From Fuerstiella sp. (GTDB taxonomy: Bacteria; Planctomycetota; Planctomycetia; Planctomycetales; Planctomycetaceae), in the NCBI GenBank assembly GCA_029245955.1, contig JAQWOH010000016.1:1-64000 (forward strand): DNA of 64,000 nt. The letters are read 5' to 3'. Numbering within the stretch: position 1 is the stretch's first letter; every line of letters begins with the position of its first letter. The translations under genes were made by a program, and so were the position numbers. A model generated the notes under the pieces. The model did not search any database and was not told the DNA's origin. It saw nothing but the letters and a program-made list of their open reading frames with translations. Shown piece by piece: positions 9,455 through 17,584 of the stretch.

Positions 9455-10522
9455 CGGTGGATGACTGCTTCTTGGGATTCGAAATTTGTTCAGACGTTGT
9501 ACTCCGCACAGATGAATGACGATGGCAATCGTCATCGCCCCGGCGCGGACGCAGGACGGTTTTGGCGTTGCCTCATTTCCGTCTCGTGCTGCAGTATTTT
9601 GCTCGAACCACACGGCTGATGTCGCGCCAGCATGCAGGCCGATTTTACTGCTCTGTTACGCTGACATCTAGCTGAGTTTGCCGTCCACCTTACACAGATC
9701 GACGGCGGTACATGCTGCATCCGTATACCGAAATACGTTCATACGTCGAATCCTGCCGAAAACTGCGAAGTGTCGGAGGCTGCAACAATGGCTTTTCCAA
9801 TATGTCGCGACATCTATTCCGACCTGCATATTCCAGTCAAGACTCCTGACGTCAATGCCTTTATGATATCGCCATCCAGATGCGGCCCGCACACATCCCA
9901 CTGGCGGCACCACCGCAACACTCCTCCCTTTGGTACTGGACCGACTATTACTTGTCGATTCACACGGCCGACCGGAGCGACTGGCCGGACAGGGTCGCAT
10001 GACGCTGATTGAAGGATTGGGCTGCGTACTGTCGCACGCAGAGGTGGAATATCCGGGTATTGTATTGATCGAGACGCCCACCACACCCGCTCAAGCGCAG
10101 CCGGGGAAACCGACACACAAGTGACCTGAGGCAGGCTGTTCGTGATCGAACGCAAAGGTCCGACAACTCCCCGTTCCACTACTGAAAACTACCCCGGAAT
10201 GAAAACGGACAACATCGAGTGCAAGGTGTAGCAATGTTCGAGACGATGAAACACTGACGAAATTTGCGTTGCACACTGCATGGCCTATCGTCCTGATTCA
10301 CCTCTGCTGGTAAACCCGCTTCTGTCCGTAAACAGATACGCTTTTACTTTGATGACGCTCGTTGCGACTGTAAACTCCAACCGGTTCTGCTTTCCTGCCC
10401 TGTCCCTCCTCCCCCCCCAGGGCCAACCAATCAGGTGGAGCTCAGATCGAATCAAAGGTTATGTTGGATAAGAGTCCCGGACTTTGAAACGATTTGCCTT
10501 CCTCAGACGAAACTAAAGGGAG
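9455..10522. other. 1-kb spacer without a supported gene
   Basis: Several short open frames overlap on both strands, none with a convincing start, ribosome binding site or family resemblance. Parts around 9800-10120 could be remnants of a gene broken into several frames, but I could not identify an ancestor. Downstream, AAAGGGAG directly abuts the first ATG of the H-NOX kinase gene. Confidence 0.4.
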
Positions 10523-12142
10523 ATGGCGACCCCGCGATCGCCATCAAGATTAAATATGCATGGTTCGATCTGTGTCATTGTCAAACAATTTGTGGAGCAG
10601 AATTATGGGGCTGATATCTGGCGGGAGATTCTGAACTCGGCCGGCCATGAAGGTCTCGTACTGTCGCCCATCCAGAATTATCCGGACGAAGCTGTCATTG
10701 CGATCATCGGGGCAGCGTGTGAGCATTTGGAAATTGACCAGCGAACAGCACTCGTTGAGGTTGGGAAATTTGCCACTCCGCAATTGATACGATTTGCAAA
10801 GGGAATGCTTCATCCCTCCTGGAAGTCGTTTGAAGTATTACGGAACCTCGAATCCTTAATCCACCGAACGATTCGTATCTCCAATCCGGATGCTGAACCA
10901 GCCACAATTCAGGCATTTGAGCTTTCGGACAGTCAGTTCCAGATTGTCTATTCATCGCATAGAGGCTTATGCGCGCTTGCGAATGGAATTCTTCAGGGTT
11001 TAAGTGAAGTGTTTGACGAGTCGATTGAGGTTATCGAAGACACGTGTTGCCAACATGGAGACCCATTCTGTACGTTCACTGTTAATAAAGTCGTCGACAA
11101 TATCGATGATGCTGCCGCAGATGACCGAAACTCGCAGTCAGCGTCATCCTCATTGCCAGAGGATTCATCTAACAGTGATCCGTATGCCATGACCACGGAC
11201 ATGCCCATTTCAGCGGCGTTTGACGGAGAAGACGATGGCGAATTCGCGCTAATGCAAGAAAGTGAGACGTCAGGTTCAGGGACAAGTACCATGTCTTCAC
11301 GCGAACCTAAAATGGGACAGGCACCTTCCCAGCTGATCCCGCTCCCCAAACGAATTGACCGCTACTCGATTCACGAGGTGCTGGGTGTCGGGGGGATGGG
11401 AGTGGTTTATCGAGGGATCGACGAATCGCTGATGCGAACCGTTGCCGTCAAGACCATAAAAAATCCGAAGATTGAGTCATCCATGCAGGAACTTTTCCTC
11501 GCGGAAGCAAGACGTCTGGCAAAGTTGAATCATCCCAACGTGGTTCGCATCTATGACGTTGGCAAGACTGGCCAACGTCCATATTTTGTCATGGAGTATC
11601 TGCCGGGGCTCACACTGCTCTCGCGACTGGGACGCGGACCATTGAATCTGAAAGTCGCGTTGCGAATCTTTGGCAACATTCTCGACGGTGTTGATGCGAT
11701 CCATCGGCTGGGCATGGTGCATCGTGACATCAAGCCCGGCAACGTTGTTTTGAGTGATGACTTACAAAAATGTCACCTGCTTGACTTTGGGCTTGCCGTC
11801 GACAATGCCCCCAAGCATACGCCGGACCGCTGGATCACCGGCACCAAAGGCTACATTCCGCCAGAGCGTATCAAAGGTATGCCCGGCGATTACCGAGGTG
11901 ATTTCTTCAGCTTGGGATGTATCGGGTACGAAATGTTCTCCGGGACAACGCTGTTGCAGTTAGCCGAAGAAAATCCGGCGAATCGTATCTCTCTGAAGGA
12001 AGTCAAGGAAACGCACCAATGGCAGCAACTCCCGGATAAAGTCCGGAGCACTATTCGTGGAATGTTACACAGCGATCCGGAGGAACGTCTTTGTGATTAC
12101 AAAGAGATCAGGGAAAAACTTGAGATGATGGCCTACACATAA
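10523..12142 (+). CDS. H-NOX (heme gas-sensor) domain fused to a Ser/Thr protein kinase
   Basis: 539 residues from the first ATG, or 528 from the internal ATG at 10556 (MHGSIC). The second start fits the family better: H-NOX proteins begin with this M-x-G-x-I pattern, and the proximal heme-ligand candidate in LIHRTI then becomes His103, next to the classical His102. The H-NOX part (to about residue 190) also has the YSSHR version of the heme-propionate motif YxSxR and a Cys-rich C-terminal end. A Ser/Asp-rich linker follows. The kinase (about 277-535) has GVGGMG, the VAVK lysine, HRDIKPGN (Asp402), DFG (Asp421) and a PPER activation segment, so it should be active. The likely role is control of phosphorylation by NO or another heme ligand. 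No transmembrane segment is evident, so it is probably cytoplasmic. No partner gene adjoins it. Confidence 0.88.
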   Translation: MATPRSPSRLNMHGSICVIVKQFVEQNYGADIWREILNSAGHEGLVLSPIQNYPDEAVIAIIGAACEHLEIDQRTALVEVGKFATPQLIRFAKGMLHPSWKSFEVLRNLESLIHRTIRISNPDAEPATIQAFELSDSQFQIVYSSHRGLCALANGILQGLSEVFDESIEVIEDTCCQHGDPFCTFTVNKVVDNIDDAAADDRNSQSASSSLPEDSSNSDPYAMTTDMPISAAFDGEDDGEFALMQESETSGSGTSTMSSREPKMGQAPSQLIPLPKRIDRYSIHEVLGVGGMGVVYRGIDESLMRTVAVKTIKNPKIESSMQELFLAEARRLAKLNHPNVVRIYDVGKTGQRPYFVMEYLPGLTLLSRLGRGPLNLKVALRIFGNILDGVDAIHRLGMVHRDIKPGNVVLSDDLQKCHLLDFGLAVDNAPKHTPDRWITGTKGYIPPERIKGMPGDYRGDFFSLGCIGYEMFSGTTLLQLAEENPANRISLKEVKETHQWQQLPDKVRSTIRGMLHSDPEERLCDYKEIREKLEMMAYT

Positions 12143-12512
12143 GAAGCTCTTCTGCTGGCAGGGAGTGTTCTCTGTTTAAAACCCCCTGAGAATAATGCAC
12201 TGCTTGAACAGAATTCCCACCGAGTGGGGCAAAGAGGTTGTCATGACCTGCCACACGCTCAACAGGAATAAGGTGCCGCATACTTTGTAGAAGGTGTGAC
12301 CTGTGCAGCGACATCTGCGTGGTCGGCATCTCCTGGCCCGTTTGATGGACATGACGGGTAGCAAGTCGCAGCTGAATCATGGCCCACACCTGCTGACTGA
12401 CGTAGAGCTTCACAGCGTCAATGTCAGCGCCCGGAACGGGCAGGGCGGGCGAACTTTCCATAGTCGGTGATCGGCCAAACTGCAGGCCGGCGAGCGCCAT
12501 CCGGAGAATCAT
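12108..12512 (-). CDS. hypothetical protein (doubtful)
   Basis: A 134-codon frame that overlaps the 3' end of the kinase gene by 35 nt in convergent orientation and begins 39 nt after the CorA-like gene on the same strand. Third codon positions are moderately GC-rich as in neighbouring genes, which is the only support. No domain, signal peptide or membrane segment is recognised. It may be spurious. Confidence 0.22.
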   Translation of the reverse strand: MILRMALAGLQFGRSPTMESSPALPVPGADIDAVKLYVSQQVWAMIQLRLATRHVHQTGQEMPTTQMSLHRSHLLQSMRHLIPVERVAGHDNLFAPLGGNSVQAVHYSQGVLNREHSLPAEELLMCRPSSQVFP

Positions 12513-12551
12513 TCCTCACTCCACTTGCTGGCGGCTGGAACGAGCCCGTTG

Positions 12552-13346
12552 TCAAGCCTGTTCCACTTTTTCAGGTTGTGAGGCGTTCTTACTCGTTACG
12601 AATGATTTCAGGATAAAACCGAGCACAATTCCTACCAGGATTACGAGCAAAAATGGGAACGACGGCGGCGGAGCAGATGCCAATTCAGAGACACTCTGAA
12701 TCTTCTCCAAACCGTGCTGCAGATTGACGCCGTAAAGTGCAGACAGCGTGGCCATGGGAAAGAAAAAGGCGGCCAGGATATTGAGCCGATGGGACGACAC
12801 GGCCATTTGATGGCTGCTTTCCGCCTGTTCCTCAGTTCGCTTGGCGATCAAGAACTCGAGTGACGCCTTTGCGTCGCCCATGAGTAATTCTGCCGTGCGT
12901 TCGATGCGATAAGCTCTGTCTCTAAAATTGATGATGTCTCGATCCTGCGGACATAACTCCCGCGCCTGCTGTAGCGCCTGGTGCATGTTTCTGGCTGATC
13001 GTTGAATTGGTGCCAGACCATAAATTACAGAAAAATAGTCGGTGGAACTGGTGGACTGCTCATCCTGCTCTTCGAAGCGCGTGACGAGGTCAATGTATTC
13101 GTCCAGGTGCTTAGCAACCCCTCGCTGTCCTGCGCCACGAGAATAGGAACTCCATGTTCCATCGGGCTGACGCCAGAAGAATCGGCCCTGGCGCCCAATG
13201 TCTTCGGGCGATGGCAAGTCGTGCAGAATCAGCAGCAGGTGGCCGTCCGAAAACATCGCACGCTGCCGCCCGACCTGGTCGCCCAGGCGGTCCCGGAATT
13301 CCGCGGGGACGTTCCAAACCGCCGGGAGTATCGAAGCTTTCGACAT
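12552..13346 (-). CDS. CorA-like divalent metal transporter family protein
   Basis: A 264-residue protein. The N-terminal soluble part is rich in charged residues with long helices (residues about 85-185). The C-terminus has two transmembrane segments: one runs into YGVNL at residues 205-209, the position of the CorA signature YGMN, and the second is VILVGIVLGFILKSF. The GMN triplet is therefore changed to GVN (residues 206-208). The family forms pentameric Mg2+/Co2+/Zn2+ channels. At 264 residues it is shorter than classical CorA (about 316), so metal specificity and even transport activity are uncertain. Confidence 0.72.
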   Translation of the reverse strand: MSKASILPAVWNVPAEFRDRLGDQVGRQRAMFSDGHLLLILHDLPSPEDIGRQGRFFWRQPDGTWSSYSRGAGQRGVAKHLDEYIDLVTRFEEQDEQSTSSTDYFSVIYGLAPIQRSARNMHQALQQARELCPQDRDIINFRDRAYRIERTAELLMGDAKASLEFLIAKRTEEQAESSHQMAVSSHRLNILAAFFFPMATLSALYGVNLQHGLEKIQSVSELASAPPPSFPFLLVILVGIVLGFILKSFVTSKNASQPEKVEQA

Positions 13347-13799
13347 GATAGAGAATCCAATGTTTGCGAAGATGATCGTGGGCGTAGTACAGCGTGGAGA
13401 TCACGGCCGCGATTTGCAAGCTTTTCGGCCGGAAATTTGAGCGCCAAAACCAGCATTCGAAGGTACTACACATCAAGCTATGCCACAGACGGTGGTGTCA
13501 TGGCACAGCGCCCAATCGATAGAGCTTTCGGAAATTCAGTGTTTGGAAATTGGCTGAATTTCCGCTTTGCTCTGAGTTGCGTTGGACAGATGGTAAAGAA
13601 AGCGCACATGCTTTGTATGTTGCCTGCGTGGACAGCCGCAGTCATCCTGCAACTTACGGCAAGGTTTTGCCGGACCCACGGATGCTGCCAGCTTCTATCT
13701 CGGATCCGTTCGTGATCTGCAGGACTGCCCATTTCAGTTTTTTTGCAGTTTACGCCGCAGTGTACCCAGGAAACGTCATGCACAGACGAATCACGGTTC
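13347..13799. other. spacer upstream of the CorA-like and RMF-like genes
   Basis: A divergent spacer of about 450 nt. Open frames seen here are shadows or lack starts; no operator, RNA gene or repeat was recognised. Confidence 0.35.
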
Positions 13800-14147
13800 A
13801 TGATGTGTCCCCTCAAAACAAAAAATCAACTGCCGGACTATACGAGGTTGCCCTTCTGCATCTTTGTCTTGTTATTTCCTCTCGCCCTGATCTGCACAAA
13901 CGCACTGAGCAGCTTTGCGCCGCCCGAATGTGTACCTCACGTGGTTGAGGCCGGCGGATTACAAAAGGCATACTTAGAGGGGAGATTGGCGTTCATTAAT
14001 GATATCAGTACCGAAGGGAATCCCTACTGGGAGAGCGACCGAGACAAGGCCACGGAATGGGCTTTGGGCTGGAGAGAGCAGAAGTTCTGGCGGATTACCT
14101 TCGACCTTGCCCTAAGCGACGGTGAGTCTCAACAGACCGGCACATGA
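13800..14147 (+). CDS. small protein with RMF/CrpP-like motif
   Basis: A 115-residue protein from the tandem ATGs at 13800/13803 (an upstream ATG at 13743 is also in frame). A hydrophobic stretch (FCIFVLLFPLALICTNAL, about residues 17-34) could be a membrane anchor or signal. The following segment has the pattern AYLEG...GNPYWESDRDKATEWALGWREQ written in parts: a G-rich helix start, NPY, then W-x-x-GW-x-E, as in ribosome modulation factor and CrpP-like small proteins. Classical RMF is 55 residues and cytosolic, so the hydrophobic N-terminus is odd. The ribosome binding site is weak. Function is uncertain; the motif is visible but short. Confidence 0.45.
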   Translation: MMCPLKTKNQLPDYTRLPFCIFVLLFPLALICTNALSSFAPPECVPHVVEAGGLQKAYLEGRLAFINDISTEGNPYWESDRDKATEWALGWREQKFWRITFDLALSDGESQQTGT

Positions 14148-15500
14148 TCTGCGAACGACTGTCTCAAGGAGTGGGGCATGGACATCGGAATGCGCTTACC
14201 TGGCTGGTAGGCCCGGGGGTGAATCATGCGTGGAAGACGTCTGCTACGGCGCTATTTCAAAACGGCATTCACAATTATTTAACGCCTGTGTCCAGGTCCG
14301 GTCGGGATCATGTGCTGTCGCGTTAAGAGTCTGTGAGAATGGTTCGGACGTGGCGGTTAGACAGAAAGTATCATTCTCGATCAGACCAGACTGATTTCGC
14401 TTCAGATGTGCGGGACAAAGTTCGTTTATGACCACGAGTGTCTTCTTCGCAATTGGAAAGGTGTGGCAACGCGTCCTTCCAGTAAACTCACGACCGTATT
14501 TCACAGGGCTTCGTTCTTTAATGCCCTTGAACTTCTCACGAAAACACTTCATCGGAAAAGCAGATTCCCGCTGCGTTGAAGTGCACGGTCTCGTGATGAG
14601 AGTCGTCATAACATTGGCCGACGATTTCTGAGTATTGTGAATGCGTGGTCGTTCCGTGCAACATGTACGTGACGCCTTCTGGAGGAATCGGTTCGTGCAG
14701 CGTCACGCCTGCCGTGCGGTCGGTCTGTCTTGAATGTAACATCGTTGGGAAGATTGAGTTCTCAATCGCAGGTACTTCGTCTGCCATGCCGTGAAGAACG
14801 GCCAGAAGTTCCTCAGAACCAGGCAACGTGGCGGCATCTGTTGCGCAATCACCATTCTTGTGCGCTGCTCCGCCTCAACACAAAGTGTTCACGCCCGGAC
14901 CGATGAATGTTCAGATGCACTTCTGACGATCCGGCGTCCCGACCGCTGACTATGCGTAATCAGCATCACTTACTGACAACCATAGCTGACACGACTCAGC
15001 ATGGTGCAGTTTCATGTCGCGGGACAGCTCGACACACGCCCGGGAAATGCACATCTGCACGCACCGAAAGAAGTTCTTTCAAACTTGCGGGGGCAGATTC
15101 ACAGCCAGACGCTTCCCACGTTTAGCCAGCTCACGGAACAGTAAATTTCTGTCGTGCTTCAGCGTAGAAACCATGTCATCCAATGCTGATCACGCCGGCT
15201 CAAGGCTGAATGCAAACAGCCATCCGGCTTCAGGGGCTTGTGCCTCAATCCGTCCTTGTGCGGGTGCTGAGCCACAAGTTTCTCGTCCTGAACAAGACTC
15301 GAACTTGCGAGAAGATAATTCTCGGAACACATATCGGGAAGGTCAACTTATTTCTTGGGATTTTTATGTAATTCCTGTGGTATCCTGTCAATTATGCATA
15401 GAATTAGGGAGTCTGAACAATTGACAAGTGGACATTCATGTCGCCTACCACTTCTGTGTTCGGGCTTCCTCTTCTTTTTCTTTATTCCTGAGGTTTCACT
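14148..15500. other. 1.35-kb gene-poor spacer
   Basis: No supported gene. On the minus strand the stretch 15080-15180 encodes a coding-like tail (KHDRNLLFRELAKRGKR) without an attached N-terminus, and 14536-14826 holds an anonymous open frame; both could be gene debris. The region sits directly before a DUF1559 gene and probably contains its promoter, which I could not pinpoint. Confidence 0.35.
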
Positions 15501-16487
15501 ATGCATCGTAAGTTCGAGTTAAAGGGGGCTGCTGCTGAGTCGCAGCGTTATGGTTTCACGTTAATCGAGCTACTGGTTGTGATCGCAATTATTGCGATTT
15601 TAATCGCATTGCTGTTGCCCGCCGTGCAGCAGGCTCGGGAAGCGGCCAGAAGGACCCAATGCAAGAATAACTTAAAGCAGCTGGGTCTGGCTCTTCACAA
15701 TCATCACGACGTTGAAGGCTCGTTCCCGCCGGCGAAAGTCGCTTTTGAGGACACGCCCGTACCCGCAAAAATCGGTTCATGGGATCTTACGATCACAAGA
15801 TCTAACCCGGCATTGAGCGTTCATTCGCTGTTACTGCCGTATCTGGACCAGGCGGCTTTGTACAACGATCTGGCCACATGGAAAGGTTACGACGTGCTGC
15901 CGACCCCGGATCCGCAGGGCCGTCGCGATATGTGGTGGAACCGGGACTGGGATGATGCTCAGATCACATTCCCTGCATTTCTTTGCCCCTCCGATCCCGG
16001 GATTTCCACATCCGGCCAACTTCCGGGGCTTCATTCCTGGGAGTCAGGTCCGAGCGGAGTCTGGGGCACAGAATTCTGGTTCGGTAATGTGCCTGAAATT
16101 GGCCAGACCAACTACCTTCCTGCAGGTGGTCCCATTGGCGGGCATCTGACGAACGGTTTCAGTCGCTACAAAGGAGTGTTCGGCAGCGGCGTAACGACCA
16201 GGTTTCGCGACATTCTTGATGGAACCAGTAATACGATGGCCTTCGTCGAAGTCACCGGGGGCGACCAGTACAGCTACTGGTGGATAGACAACGGCGGATT
16301 CCCTACCGCATGGGGTTTTGGCGACGGATGGCATCAGCTGAGTAGCGCCCATGAAGGTGGAATTCAAGTGCTCCTTGGTGATGGGTCCGTACGGTTCTTA
16401 TCCGAGAATATCGATGCCAAGTGGATCAGCGGGATTCTTCACAGCCTTGGGGGCATGAGTGAAGGGAACATCATCGGCGAGTATTAA
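15501..16487 (+). CDS. DUF1559 prepilin-type protein
   Basis: A complete 328-residue DUF1559 protein. After a charged leader (MHRKFELKGAAAESQRY) comes the prepilin motif [20 protein letters not shown], with predicted cleavage before Phe, then [20 protein letters not shown]. The C-terminus has the family's H-x-G-G-x-x-x-L-L-G-D-G-S-V-R-F-L signature (HEGGIQVLLGDGSVRFLSEN). Proteins of this type are presumed exported pseudopilin-like proteins; their targets in planctomycetes are largely unknown. A GAGG sequence precedes the ATG. A small lipoprotein gene lies 158 nt downstream on the same strand. Confidence 0.95.
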   Translation: MHRKFELKGAAAESQRYGFTLIELLVVIAIIAILIALLLPAVQQAREAARRTQCKNNLKQLGLALHNHHDVEGSFPPAKVAFEDTPVPAKIGSWDLTITRSNPALSVHSLLLPYLDQAALYNDLATWKGYDVLPTPDPQGRRDMWWNRDWDDAQITFPAFLCPSDPGISTSGQLPGLHSWESGPSGVWGTEFWFGNVPEIGQTNYLPAGGPIGGHLTNGFSRYKGVFGSGVTTRFRDILDGTSNTMAFVEVTGGDQYSYWWIDNGGFPTAWGFGDGWHQLSSAHEGGIQVLLGDGSVRFLSENIDAKWISGILHSLGGMSEGNIIGEY

Positions 16488-16645
16488 TCGCTCCCGGCAT
16501 TACGATTCTCTCTCCGTTGCTGTATCGTTTGCCGGTACAAATACGTGTACTTGTCTCCGGCTGACTTTCGCGCGGCGTCTAGGCATTGTCGCGGATGATG
16601 CAGTCCCATTAGTCCATTCCGATCAGGAAACAGGGGTTAAGTTTT

Positions 16646-16813
16646 ATGAATTGTGTACGACAGTTAATGTTTTGCCTGTTGGCATTGGCCTTCTTTGCAG
16701 GATGTGGTTCCTCGAACGAACCTGACATTCCGGAAAATCCCACATCTGGTCCGCCGGACGGCGGACCTAGTCGGGAAGGGTTGCCTGTAATTGAAGAAAT
16801 GAAAACAGAGTAA
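16646..16813 (+). CDS. small putative lipoprotein (55 aa)
   Basis: A short gene starting at ATG 16646 and ending with TAA at 16811-16813. The protein has a signal peptide (LMFCLLALAFFAGC) with lipobox FAGC, Cys20 the lipidation site. The mature part is Pro/Gly-rich (PTSGPPDGGPSREG) and acidic at the end. It follows a DUF1559 gene, and resembles in size and architecture the lipoprotein at 625-813 that accompanies the other DUF1559 gene. The ribosome binding site is poor (GGGGTTAAGTTTT). Lipoprotein nature is well supported; function unknown. Confidence 0.72.
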   Translation: MNCVRQLMFCLLALAFFAGCGSSNEPDIPENPTSGPPDGGPSREGLPVIEEMKTE

Positions 16814-17117
16814 GTTCTTCCTGTGTCCGATCTGCGTCATGCTCCGCCGAGTAGAGTTTAGCTCGCGCGGACGTGGCGCGATGCCGGTCAGCAGCTGATA
16901 CTCACTGACGGGCGTTCAAACTTGATGTGTCCCTGACTGACTGTGAGCAGACATTGAGTGTAAACTCGGGGTTTAGTCACAGCAGAGGCAGGCCGGAAAT
17001 ATCACGGAAGAGATTATTCAGAAGTAACGGGAAACGAAAGTCTTCCTTCCGCAGGGAAACCACGTCGCGGTCGTGTTCCGGAAGATAGAGCTAACGGACA
17101 ATAGATACCGTTGGTAG
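16814..17117. other. spacer between small lipoprotein and IS3 remnant
   Basis: About 300 nt with no recognised gene. The last part may include further decayed transposase sequence (a stop codon at 17115 interrupts the frame just before the recognisable OrfA helix). Confidence 0.35.
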
Positions 17118-17490
17118 AAAGAACACGGCGGGTTTTGGACGGAATCGGTGAACCTTCTGAAGGAGATGGAGAATAAGAACGCTCCATTGAAGAAGCTGGT
17201 GGCTAACGTGGCGCTGGACAAGGACATCCTGTCGAAATTGGCGTCCGGAAACTTCCGAACCCTTCGATGTGTCCTCGTACGGTGGAACATGTACGTGGTG
17301 TTTCGGCGCCAGAGCAGGTATCAGGACTTGGTGTGTATCGGCTCACGGAAAGCTGCGCAATGAGTTGCTTCACGTAGAACTGCTTAACACTCTGCTGGCG
17401 GGTCAAACGCTGCCAAGGTCGTTACAACATGGTTCGTCCACACTGTTCACAGGACTCCCAGCCACCAGTGCCCGCCCCATCCTGTCCGCA
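17118..17490 (+). pseudogene. decayed IS3-family transposase remnant (orfA end plus pieces of orfB)
   Basis: Three pieces in different frames match the IS3 order. From 17118: KEHGGFWTESVNLLKEMENK, then NAPLKKLVANVALDKDILSK and LASGNF, the leucine-zipper end of OrfA (usual form KELEKENARLKKLVADLSLD, LDK.ILKE). From 17276: RTVEHVRGVSAPEQV...LGVYRLT, like the OrfB N-terminus (RR.VEHV...VSERRACR.LGQ.RST). From about 17350: LRNELLHVELLNTL and, in another frame, RYNMVRPHCSQDSQPPVPAP, the OrfB C-terminus (LR.ELLNGEIFYTL, HYNTVRPHSSLGYRPPAP). The catalytic middle of OrfB (DDE core) is missing, and frames are shifted, so it cannot be functional. It lies next to the DUF1552/cytochrome block. I could not define terminal inverted repeats. 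Confidence 0.8.
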
Positions 17491-17584
17491 ATAATTTCAC
17501 GCCCGATCCGTTCAGAAGTACGATTCGCGGGGCTACAGTTCACTTGAGGCCTGAATTCGCGGACACGATGCCTGGGGACGTGCG

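Noticed and set aside
9668..10084. 138-codon minus-strand open frame in the 1-kb spacer
   Set aside because: No ribosome binding site or domain; Cys/Ser/Arg-rich and overlapped by plus-strand frames of equal quality.
13347..15500. Possibility of a defence or toxin-antitoxin island in the long spacer
   Set aside because: Apart from the RMF-like frame no toxin, antitoxin, nuclease or recombinase motif was found on either strand.
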